Below are positions 42,296-50,280 of a stretch of 64,000 nucleotides of DNA, in pieces. The translations under genes and the position numbers were made by a program. Under the pieces are notes generated by a model that did not search any database, was not told where the DNA came from, and saw only the letters and a list, made by a program, of their open reading frames with translations. Each line of letters starts with the position of its first letter. Position 1 is the stretch's first letter. Source of the stretch: Acuticoccus sp051016205 (GTDB taxonomy: Bacteria > Pseudomonadota > Alphaproteobacteria > Rhizobiales > Amorphaceae); assembly GCA_051016205.1 (NCBI GenBank), contig CP136534.1, positions 6,418,096-6,482,095 on the forward strand, read 5' to 3'.

Positions 42296-42655
42296 GTGCC
42301 GACACACGAGATGACGAGCCGCGCCAGTGCTGGTCTGGTGCTTGAAGAACGCGTTGTCGACGGCACCGATCGCACCCTTGTGCACCTCCTCTTGCAAAAC
42401 CCGAGCCCCAATCCGGTGGACGACTGGCATGTGGACCTGTCCACGCCCGACTATGTGGTGGGCGTGTTCGGCTGTGCTTTGCGCGCGCTGGGCGCCAACG
42501 GCTACAGGCTGTCGCCTGACCGGTGGACGGGCCAGATCGTGCCGGGAGGCGAGATCGAAGTGGGGCTGGTGCTTGTGAAAACGTGCGACCTTGCCCCGCC
42601 GAGCCGCAAACAGGACGGACAACCCGCGCCGATGGGCCAGGCGGCGGCCGCCTGA
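42296..42655 (+). CDS. Small protein with a CBM2-like beta-sandwich
   Basis: A 119-residue protein. GTG at 42296 is preferred because AAAGGAG lies eight bases upstream; an earlier in-frame GTG at 42227 has none. The core reads RTLVHLLLQNPSPNPVDDWHV, then DYVVGVFGCALRALG, YRLSPDRWTGQIVPGGEIEVGLVLV. This follows the pattern of family-2 carbohydrate-binding modules: an N in the first strand, W in the next, WxxxI-PG before the last strand. It has no signal peptide and no catalytic domain, which is odd for a CBM. The tail is Pro/Ala-rich. It is flanked by the cob terminator and the convergent gamma-glutamyltranspeptidase gene. The fold assignment is by pattern only. Confidence 0.55.
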   Translation: MPTHEMTSRASAGLVLEERVVDGTDRTLVHLLLQNPSPNPVDDWHVDLSTPDYVVGVFGCALRALGANGYRLSPDRWTGQIVPGGEIEVGLVLVKTCDLAPPSRKQDGQPAPMGQAAAA

Positions 42656-42667
42656 CCCCGAAGCCTG

Positions 42668-44254
42668 TCACATGGCGACGGCCTGACCGTCCTTGCGGGG
42701 GTCTGACCCCGCCTCATAAACCTCACCCTTCTTCAAAATCCCCTGCGCGCCTCCGAAACCGAAGGCAACGCCCGGGGCTTCGAACACAAGCTCATGCCCC
42801 AATTGCCGCAGGCCCTCAGCGATGGTGTCGCCCACCTGCCGTTCCATCGCCACCGTGCCGTCGGGAAGGACGCGAAAGCGCGGGGCGTCGATGGCCGTCT
42901 GCATGGTCTGCCCGTAGCGTAACGTGCGGGTGACGAGCTGTGTGTGGCCCTGCGCCTGGATCGGCCCACCCATCACACCGAACGCCATCAAGGGTGCACC
43001 ATCGCGGGTGGCAAAGCCCGGGATGATGGTGTGGAAAGGCCGTTTGCGCGGCCCCACCCTGTTGGGGCTGTTGGGGTCAAGTGTGAAGGCAGCGCCCCTG
43101 TTTTGCAGACTGATCCCGAACGGCTCCACCACGACGCCCGAGCCGAACCCATCGAAGTTGGACTGGATGAAGGAGACCATCATCCCATCGGCATCGGCCG
43201 TGGAGAGGTAGACGGTGCCACCTGCAGGCGGTTTGCCTGGAGCAACGGACTTGGCCCGCGTTCTGTCCACCAGCTTGGCGCGCTCGGTGAGGTAGTCGTC
43301 GGCAATCATCGCGGCAGGGGGGATGCGCATGGCATCCACGTCCGCCACCTCCTCGTAAAGGTCGGCAAGGGCCAGCTTCACCGCCTCGATTTGAAGGTGA
43401 ATGCTGATCGGATCGTCGGGATCGTAAGGCAGGTCGAGCCGCTCAAGGATGCCGAGCGCGATTAATGCGCCGATCCCCTGCCCGTTCGGCGGAATTTCGT
43501 GGATCATGGCACCGCAGGCTTCGACTGAAACTGGCTCCACCCAGTCCGCACGGTGCTCTGACAAATCGGCATGGGTCATGGCCCCGCCGGCAGCCTTGGA
43601 GGCGGCGACGATGGCATCGGCAATGACGCCTTCGTAGAAGGCTTTGCCGCCAGTCTCGCCGATCAGATCCAGTGCATCGGCGGCGGCTGGCATGCGAAAC
43701 ACCTCGCCCGGCTGCAACGCCCTCCCACCTGGCAAGAAGGTGGCGGAAAAGCTCGGCGATGGGGACAGGATCGGCTCCTGCCGCGCCCAGGACGCGGCGG
43801 TCACAGGGCCGACGCCATAGCCGTTGCGCGCATAGTCTGCGGCAGGGGCCAACAGCTCGGCCAAAGGAAGGCGGCCGAACCGCTCCGACAGGGCCGCCCA
43901 GGCGGAAACGGCGCCCGGGACCGTGACGGTGTCCCACCCGCGCTGGGGCATGGTGTCCTGGCTGTGAAAGCGCTCAGGCGTCCAGCCCGCAGGCGAACGG
44001 CCCGAGGCGTTGAGGCCGTGGAGCGCCTGACCGTCCCACACCAGCGCGAAGGCATCAGACCCGAGGCCATTGCTGGTGGGTTCGGTGATGGTCAGGCACG
44101 CGGCCGTTGCGATGGCCGCATCGACGGCGTTGCCGCCTCGCGCCAACACATTGAGACCAACGGACGCGGCAAGGGGTTCTGAGGTCGCCACCGCGGCCCG
44201 TCCATAGACACTGGAGCGGGCGGAGGGGTAGTGATCGCGCGGCCACACCGTCAT
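42668..44254 (-). CDS. Gamma-glutamyltranspeptidase-family protein
   Basis: A 528-residue Ntn-hydrolase of the gamma-glutamyltranspeptidase family, made as a precursor that cuts itself before a nucleophilic Thr. The candidate Thr is Thr347 in GGTVYLSTADADG, aligned with the TTHxSVxDxDG motif of E. coli GGT, where the following Thr-His is Val-Tyr here. The N-terminal AAVATSEPLAASVGLNVLARGGNAVDAAIA and GLGSDAF segments are typical. There is no signal peptide from the ATG at 44254, so it is probably cytoplasmic, as many alphaproteobacterial relatives are. Some of these act on acyl or lactam compounds instead of glutathione. The frame is open upstream, but the added residues are not family-like. 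Confidence 0.87.
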   Translation of the reverse strand: MTVWPRDHYPSARSSVYGRAAVATSEPLAASVGLNVLARGGNAVDAAIATAACLTITEPTSNGLGSDAFALVWDGQALHGLNASGRSPAGWTPERFHSQDTMPQRGWDTVTVPGAVSAWAALSERFGRLPLAELLAPAADYARNGYGVGPVTAASWARQEPILSPSPSFSATFLPGGRALQPGEVFRMPAAADALDLIGETGGKAFYEGVIADAIVAASKAAGGAMTHADLSEHRADWVEPVSVEACGAMIHEIPPNGQGIGALIALGILERLDLPYDPDDPISIHLQIEAVKLALADLYEEVADVDAMRIPPAAMIADDYLTERAKLVDRTRAKSVAPGKPPAGGTVYLSTADADGMMVSFIQSNFDGFGSGVVVEPFGISLQNRGAAFTLDPNSPNRVGPRKRPFHTIIPGFATRDGAPLMAFGVMGGPIQAQGHTQLVTRTLRYGQTMQTAIDAPRFRVLPDGTVAMERQVGDTIAEGLRQLGHELVFEAPGVAFGFGGAQGILKKGEVYEAGSDPRKDGQAVAM

Positions 44255-44464
44255 CTCAAAGTCACCAACTTGGCTATGACTTTCGACATGACTGCCATTT
44301 GCACACATTTCACCCGTCTTCGACGCGATTTGGACGTTGACAAGAAGAAGTTCTCCTTTAGCTAACCTATATGAGCTAATACGGCCCAAAAACCCGCAGC
44401 CCGGCCCTGCCTAGATGGCGGACCCTGCTGCCCAACATGAGACAGTCTCACCATTTCGGATCCG

Positions 44465-45955
44465 ATGTTCAATGAACTCGGCCTGAGCTCGAAGGTTCTT
44501 ACCGCGATCGAGCAGGCCGGCTATACCACACCGACGCCCATTCAGGCGGCGGCCATACCCCATGCGCTGGAGCGCAAGGACGTCTTGGGCTTGGCCCAGA
44601 CGGGAACGGGCAAGACCGCCTCGTTCGTCCTTCCCATGTTGTCGCTGCTTGAAAAAGGCCGCGCCCGCGCTCGCATGCCCCGTACGCTGATCTTGGAGCC
44701 CACGCGCGAGCTTGCGGCCCAAGTGGCTGAAAGTTTTGAGAAATACGGCGTCAATCACAAGCTGACCGTTGCCCTGTTGATCGGCGGCGTGTCCTTCGAA
44801 GAGCAAAGCCGGAAAGTGGACCGCGGCGCCGACGTGGTGATTGCCACGCCCGGTCGCCTTTTGGACCACCTGGAGCGCGGCAAGCTCTTGCTTCAACAGA
44901 TCGAGATTTTCGTGGTCGACGAAGCGGACCGCATGCTCGACATGGGGTTTATTCCCGATATCGAGCGCATCTGTAAGTTGTTGCCTATCACACGGCAGAC
45001 GCTTTTCTTCTCCGCGACCATGCCGCAAGAAATCCAATCCCTGGTGGATCGGTTTTTGCATCAGCCCGCTCGGGTGGAGGTGTCGCCGCCATCGTCTGCC
45101 GCCGAAACGGTGGAACAGCGTTTCGTAAAATCCGGCGCGACGCCCAAAGACAAGCGGGCAACGTTGCGCAAGTTGTTGCGCGCGCAGGACGATCTGACCA
45201 ACGCCATCATCTTTTGCAATCGCAAGCGGGACATTGGTACGCTTTTCCGCTCGCTGGAGAGGCACGGCTTTTCGGTCGGCGCGCTCCATGGCGACATGGA
45301 CCAGCGGACGCGCATGGCGACGCTGGATGCCTTCAAGAACAACAAGATCACGCTTCTTGTGGCCTCCGACGTGGCCGCTCGCGGGCTCGATCTTCCCAAA
45401 GTCAGCCACGTGTTCAACTACGACACGCCGCACAACGCGGAAGATTATGTTCACAGGATCGGCCGCACGGGTCGTGCCGGGCGCTCGGGCAAGGCCTACA
45501 CCATCGCCTCGTCCGAGGACACCAAACTGACCGCCGCCATCGAAGCGTTGCTGAAGAAGTCCGTCACGTGGCTTGAAGACGACGCGCCCGCTGCCGAGAA
45601 GTCGGAAGGCGCGAAAGAAGGCGGCGAACGTCGCTCTCGCGGCGGCCGCGGACGTCGCAAGTCGTCCGAGAGCAACGGCACCGAGGAGACCGCGAAAGCA
45701 GCACCTGAGCGCGAGGAGACAGCCCAACCGGCCGAGCCTCGCGAAACCACGGAACGGCCGCGCAGGGACGATGCGAGCGAAGGCTCCGGCGAAGGCCGTC
45801 GCAGACGCTCCCGCGGCAGGGACCATGAGCGCAGGCCGTCCAACGAGCCGAGGGTGGTGTTCGCCGAAACGCCTTACGTTCCGGCATTCCTGCTGCGCCC
45901 GGTCACCATTCCTGTCAAGCGTACCACGAGCAAGACCGCCGAACTTGCTGACTAA
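44465..45955 (+). CDS. rhlE: DEAD-box RNA helicase, RhlE type
   Basis: A 496-residue ATP-dependent RNA helicase. The first 375 residues hold the motifs in order: Q-motif PTPIQ (23-27), AQTGTGKT (44-51), PTRELA (about 79-84), TPGR, DEAD (about 152-155), SAT, the second RecA domain with VASDVAARGLD and HRIGRTGRAG. The last 110 residues are a disordered, Arg/Glu-rich tail with RGGRGRRK and GRRRRSRG patches that help bind RNA. RhlE-type helicases act in ribosome assembly and cold adaptation. It is a single gene, followed by a clear terminator. Confidence 0.92.
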   Translation: MFNELGLSSKVLTAIEQAGYTTPTPIQAAAIPHALERKDVLGLAQTGTGKTASFVLPMLSLLEKGRARARMPRTLILEPTRELAAQVAESFEKYGVNHKLTVALLIGGVSFEEQSRKVDRGADVVIATPGRLLDHLERGKLLLQQIEIFVVDEADRMLDMGFIPDIERICKLLPITRQTLFFSATMPQEIQSLVDRFLHQPARVEVSPPSSAAETVEQRFVKSGATPKDKRATLRKLLRAQDDLTNAIIFCNRKRDIGTLFRSLERHGFSVGALHGDMDQRTRMATLDAFKNNKITLLVASDVAARGLDLPKVSHVFNYDTPHNAEDYVHRIGRTGRAGRSGKAYTIASSEDTKLTAAIEALLKKSVTWLEDDAPAAEKSEGAKEGGERRSRGGRGRRKSSESNGTEETAKAAPEREETAQPAEPRETTERPRRDDASEGSGEGRRRRSRGRDHERRPSNEPRVVFAETPYVPAFLLRPVTIPVKRTTSKTAELAD

Positions 45956-45959
45956 AGGC

Positions 45960-45999
45960 CCGCCGCTCAGCCGAAACTGAGCGGCGGTCCTTCTCTCCC
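45960..45999 (+). terminator. Intrinsic terminator of the RNA helicase gene
   Basis: CCGCCGCTCAG (45960-45970) pairs perfectly with CTGAGCGGCGG (45977-45987) across CCGAAA, followed by the pyrimidine-rich TCCTTCTCTCCCT. It starts 4 bases past the stop. Confidence 0.8.
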
Positions 46000-46261
46000 T
46001 CAGGACCAACCGCCTCCCCTCACGGTTCCTTTGACGAGACGCACGCCTGGCGTCTCTCCGGAGCCGACTGAGGATCCACCGCCGCGGCGCAAACCTGGGT
46101 CAAGCCGCTGAAGTCCGTCAACGGGGGGACTTCACCATCCTTGACTGCCACACCGAGCAACAGCCCAGTTTGGTGAGCAGAGCCCGGGTTGGGGCGCGTT
46201 CCCCGCGACGCGACCAACGCACCAAGGCGGGAGGGCTTGCACGGCCTCCTAGGGCCCTGCC

Positions 46262-47209
46262 TTAACCACCCTCACCCAAGAACAAATTCAGCTCCAGCGC
46301 TTTGGCCACCTCGCGCACCGCGGTGATGCCACGAACGCTGTTGCCTGCCTCATCAAGGGGTGGTGAGAAGGCGGCGATGGCAAGTTTGCCTGGCGCGACA
46401 GCCACCACCCCGCCCCCAACGCCGCTTTTACCGGGAAGGCCAACGGTAAAGGCAAAGTCCCCTGAGGCGGTATAAAAGCCCTCCATCATCATTTCCGCGA
46501 GGAGGTGGGGGACATTTTCGCGTTTGATCACCCGTTCGCCGCTCAACGGGTTGATGCCGCCGTTGGCAAGAGTGGCGCCCATGACGGCAAGATCCACCGT
46601 GGTGACCATGGTGGAACACTGGCGTGTGTAGACATCGAGCGCGTCCATGGGGTCTGAGAAGCACGTGTTGGCGGAATAGAGCAGCCAGGCGATGGCACGG
46701 TTATGGAAGTTGGTGGTCTGCTCTGAGAGGTTCAGCTCCGCCGAAAGCTCGACCTTTCGCCCGGCAAAGCTTGATTGGGCGGCAAGGATCTTGCGCCAGC
46801 GCTCTTCCACATCAGCGCCCTCCACAAGACTTGCAGTGGCGATGGCGCCTGCGTTGACCAGAGGCGAGCGCGGTTTTCCGTGCTGCAACTCCAGCGCCAT
46901 CACCGAGTTGAAGGGAAGCCCAGTCGGGTTCGCGCCAAGTTTTTTGAGGACGGCGTCGGAGCCGAGTTCGTCCATCACCAGGGCCAGGGTGAAGATTTTT
47001 GAGATGGACTCAAGGGCAAAGGCAACCCGTGTGTCGCCGGCCTCGAACACATCCCCATCGGCCGTCACCGCGGCAACGCCGCAAAGGTGGGACGGCACAG
47101 CCGCAAGAAAAGGAATGTAGCTGGCGTTCTTGCCACCCTTTGCCAACAGGGCGCGGGTGTGGGCGGCGGTGACGGCGCCTTCAATGGCAGTGTTGTCGAT
47201 GGGCGTCAT
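46262..47209 (-). CDS. glsA: Glutaminase
   Basis: A 315-residue serine-type glutaminase (GlsA family) that turns glutamine into glutamate and ammonia. Motifs include ESISKIF, giving the Ser68-x-x-Lys71 catalytic pair, LVNAGAIATASLV (about residues 117-129) and the Tyr- and Ser-containing DVYTRQCSTMVTTVDLA. Start at the ATG at 47209, behind GTGAGG. The gene lies 28 bases downstream of an amino-acid antiporter gene on the same strand. In E. coli a glutaminase feeds a GadC-type exchanger for acid resistance, since the ammonia released takes up protons. The same use is likely here. Confidence 0.92.
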   Translation of the reverse strand: MTPIDNTAIEGAVTAAHTRALLAKGGKNASYIPFLAAVPSHLCGVAAVTADGDVFEAGDTRVAFALESISKIFTLALVMDELGSDAVLKKLGANPTGLPFNSVMALELQHGKPRSPLVNAGAIATASLVEGADVEERWRKILAAQSSFAGRKVELSAELNLSEQTTNFHNRAIAWLLYSANTCFSDPMDALDVYTRQCSTMVTTVDLAVMGATLANGGINPLSGERVIKRENVPHLLAEMMMEGFYTASGDFAFTVGLPGKSGVGGGVVAVAPGKLAIAAFSPPLDEAGNSVRGITAVREVAKALELNLFLGEGG

Positions 47210-47237
47210 GACCTCACCCGTCTTCCAGAACCGGTAT

Positions 47238-48746
47238 TCATGGGCGCTCCTGCCCTTTGGCCATTGTGGCACGTTGCCAGGAGAAGGGGGCGAAGTCGGT
47301 GTCAGGCTCCACCCAGCTGGGGCGCCTCAGGGCATAGATGATGAGGGGAATTGCAACGAAAAAGACCGCACCCACCATCAGGAAACCCACAAACAGCGCT
47401 GGGTTGCCGATGGCGATCTGCCCGGGCGGCACGAAGGATGAGGCGAACGCGAGCAGCGAGGCGAGGAACCCGACACCTGCGCACACCCAGATGCCGACCA
47501 TGCCGAACGGGACCTTGTAGGGCCGCGGCGTATCGGGCTGGCGGTAGCGCAAGGTGATGGCTGCGGCAAACATCAACATGTACATGATGAGGTACAAGAT
47601 CACCGTCAGCTGGAGAAGGATCTGGTAGGTGGCCTCCACCGACGGCAAGATCACGAAGGACACTGCCAGCAAGGACACAATGCTTGCCTGAAGGAGCAGA
47701 AGGCTGACAGGCGCGCCCGCCTTGTTGGTGCGCTGCAGGATGCGCGGCAGATAGCCTGCCTTGGCAACGGCAAGAAGGCCCGCCGACGGCCCTCCCACCC
47801 ACACCGTCACCCCGCCAAGCACGCCGAAGGCCAGCATCGCCGCCACCACGGGGGCCAAAAAGCCGATCCCGAAATGGGCAAAGTAGGCATCGAATGCCTT
47901 CAGAAGGCTTTGGACGAGGTTGATCTCCCCTGGCGGAATGATGATGGCGATGGACATGGTTCCCAACACGAAGATGGAGACGGTGACCACCGAGGAGATG
48001 AGAATCGCGAGGGGGTAGTTGCGGCTTGGCTTGTCCACCTCCCGCACGTGGATCGCGTTCATTTCCATGCCCGCATAAAATAGAAATATCGAGGCGGCGA
48101 GCACGAGATTTTGGAAGTTGGAAAAGTCCGGCACAGCGTCCGCCCACTTCAGTGGGGTTGCCGACTGGCCCGTGGTGGCAAGGTAGACGCCGCCCATGGC
48201 AATCAGCACCAGGGCGGGGATGATGGTGCCGACAATGCCGCCCCACTTGGCCACCGCGGCCATGGTGGAGACGCCGCGCATGGCAATGAAGGTGGCCGAC
48301 CAGTAAAGGACGATCACCACCACCATCGTGTAGGTCTTGTTGGCGGCCATGGCCGCATCCCAGGACTGGTCTGGCCCCATGAAGACCAGCGCCACCGCCG
48401 CAAAGGTGAGGACGGTGGGGAACCAGATCGTCACCTCGATCCACAACATGAACATGGCGACGAAGGCCGCCCGACCGCCGAACGCCTCGCCCACCCAGCG
48501 GAACACGCCGCCCTTTTGGGGCCAGGCGGTGGCGAGTTCGGCCGCAACAATGGCGACCGGAACGAGGAAGCAGATGGCCGCGAAGAGGTAGTAGAAGGCC
48601 GAACTCAAGCCATACTCGGCCTCAGCGGGCAGCCCGCGAAGGCTGACAACGGCCGTGATGTTCATGATCGCGAGCGTCCAGATGGACAGGCGGACCGCCT
48701 TGGGCGCGCCTGTGCCGGCTCCAACACCGCCGCCGCGTTCGCTCAT
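47238..48746 (-). CDS. APC-superfamily amino-acid antiporter, GadC/YbaT-like
   Basis: A 502-residue inner-membrane protein with about twelve helices of the amino acid-polyamine-organocation superfamily. The first helices (RLSIWTLAIMNITAVVSLRGLP, then AEYGLSSAFYYLFAAICFLVPVAIVAAELATAWPQKGGVFRWV) and the GMEMNAIHVREVDKP segment resemble glutamate/GABA exchangers and E. coli YbaT. Being upstream of glsA supports a glutamine/glutamate exchange role. No glutamate decarboxylase gene is in the window. Substrate preference cannot be proven from sequence. Confidence 0.86.
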   Translation of the reverse strand: MSERGGGVGAGTGAPKAVRLSIWTLAIMNITAVVSLRGLPAEAEYGLSSAFYYLFAAICFLVPVAIVAAELATAWPQKGGVFRWVGEAFGGRAAFVAMFMLWIEVTIWFPTVLTFAAVALVFMGPDQSWDAAMAANKTYTMVVVIVLYWSATFIAMRGVSTMAAVAKWGGIVGTIIPALVLIAMGGVYLATTGQSATPLKWADAVPDFSNFQNLVLAASIFLFYAGMEMNAIHVREVDKPSRNYPLAILISSVVTVSIFVLGTMSIAIIIPPGEINLVQSLLKAFDAYFAHFGIGFLAPVVAAMLAFGVLGGVTVWVGGPSAGLLAVAKAGYLPRILQRTNKAGAPVSLLLLQASIVSLLAVSFVILPSVEATYQILLQLTVILYLIMYMLMFAAAITLRYRQPDTPRPYKVPFGMVGIWVCAGVGFLASLLAFASSFVPPGQIAIGNPALFVGFLMVGAVFFVAIPLIIYALRRPSWVEPDTDFAPFSWQRATMAKGQERP

Positions 48747-49032
48747 GACGCCTCTTCACCCACGCTGATCGCCCCTTCTGATGACGGCTGGCCGGGTCGA
48801 TCGCACCACATCATGGGCCCAGCGTCCATGGCGCATTGGCCTCAGAGCGATCGACGGCTTTTGCGCAGACGTTTGACACAGAACCCACGAGGCGCCTTAC
48901 TGGCCAAGGCCTGTGAAGGGGGCCAACGGTCCGCGTGAAGGGTTGAACCCACCTTTGTCGTGCGCCCATCACCCGACATCTTCTTTCTGCCCGTGAACTG
49001 CGGACGCCGGGCGCAAAGAGAGAAGGTGTGCC

Positions 49033-50280
49033 ATGGCATCGACCCTCCCACCCCGTCCCGATATGGACTGGCTGAGGAAGAGCGCAAAGACGGCTCTTCT
49101 CGAGCTTCGCCGGACCGACCCCACCGCCAAACTTCACGATGCGCAGCATACGCTCGCCAAGGCGTACGGCTTTGCAAGCTGGCGCCAACTCAAGGCCCAT
49201 GTGGACACGGTGAGTGTCGACGGTCGCCTCCTGACCGCAGCGCAGGAGGGCGATGGGCAGACGCTTGCCGCCCTTCTTACCGCCCACCCGTCCAAGATGA
49301 CCATTACCGGGGGTCGGTGGGACAGGCCGCTCCTCCACCTTGCTGCCGAAGCCGGCTACGAGACCTGCGTTGCCGCCCTCCTGGCCCGCGGCTTTCTGGT
49401 GGATCGGCGCGACAGGTTGGACAACGCCACAGCCCTTCACTGGGCGGCGGAAGCTGGCCGGTTGCCTGTGGTGAAACAGCTCATCGACGCTGGTGCTGAT
49501 GTTGAGGGGCTAGGCGATGCGCACCAGCTGGGTGTCCTCGGTTGGGCGACCTGCCTGAAGGCGGTGCAACGCGATGTGGCCGAACACCTTCTGGCTGAGG
49601 GGGCAAAGCCGCATATTTTCACCGCCATCGCCCTTGGCGACGTGGCACTCCTCCGGCGGTTGATCGGGCAGGATCGCCAGAGCCTTTCGGCGCGGATGAG
49701 CCGGTTCGAAGCGATGAAAACACCGCTCCACTTTGCAGTTGCCAAGAATGCGTTGGGCGCCGTCCAATACCTGCTTGAAGAGGGTGCCGACCCGCTCGCA
49801 GGGGATGCGCACGGCGTGCCGCCCATGGGCGAGGCCAACGAGGGAACGGACAAAGCCATTATCGGGGCACTTGTGGAGGCGGGCGCAGATCCTTCTGCGC
49901 GGAACCGCAACCGCTTTCAATCTGCCGTGCCGATCTTGAACGTGGCGAGCGTGCCTGCTTCCATCGCCTACTATCAGAAGGCGTTGGGGTTCACGCTCGA
50001 GTGGGATTGGGGGAGCCCTGCCACCTTCGCCTGCGTCATGCGCGACGAGGTGCGGATCTTCTTGTGCCAGGATGGTCAGGGCGCAAAGGGCATGTGGATT
50101 TCCATCTTCGTTGACGATGTGGACCGCCTGCACGAGGCCTATACCGCCTCTGGCGCGCTGATCCGCATGGCGCCCACCACCTTCCCCTGGGGCGTGCGGG
50201 AGATGAACGTTGCCGACCCCGACGGCCACACCTTTCGCATGGGAAGCGATGCCTCCCGGGACGATGGGGCGCCGGCCTAG
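49033..50280 (+). CDS. Ankyrin-repeat protein with a C-terminal glyoxalase (VOC) domain
   Basis: A 415-residue fusion. Residues 1-60 form a helical DAQHTLAKAYGFASWRQLKAHV unit that often precedes ankyrin repeats in alphaproteobacteria. About six ankyrin repeats follow (about 62-295), such as RPLLHLAAEAGYETCVAALLARG and TALHWAAEAGRLPVVKQLIDAGAD. From about residue 298 a glyoxalase/bleomycin-resistance domain begins (AVPILNVASVPASIAYYQKALGFTLEWDWG ... DPDGHTFRMGSD). The metal-ligand pattern of the VOC domain is incomplete to my eye, so binding rather than catalysis is possible. Start ATG at 49033 with GAAGG. It overlaps the convergent kinase gene by four bases. The function is unknown. Confidence 0.85.
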   Translation: MASTLPPRPDMDWLRKSAKTALLELRRTDPTAKLHDAQHTLAKAYGFASWRQLKAHVDTVSVDGRLLTAAQEGDGQTLAALLTAHPSKMTITGGRWDRPLLHLAAEAGYETCVAALLARGFLVDRRDRLDNATALHWAAEAGRLPVVKQLIDAGADVEGLGDAHQLGVLGWATCLKAVQRDVAEHLLAEGAKPHIFTAIALGDVALLRRLIGQDRQSLSARMSRFEAMKTPLHFAVAKNALGAVQYLLEEGADPLAGDAHGVPPMGEANEGTDKAIIGALVEAGADPSARNRNRFQSAVPILNVASVPASIAYYQKALGFTLEWDWGSPATFACVMRDEVRIFLCQDGQGAKGMWISIFVDDVDRLHEAYTASGALIRMAPTTFPWGVREMNVADPDGHTFRMGSDASRDDGAPA

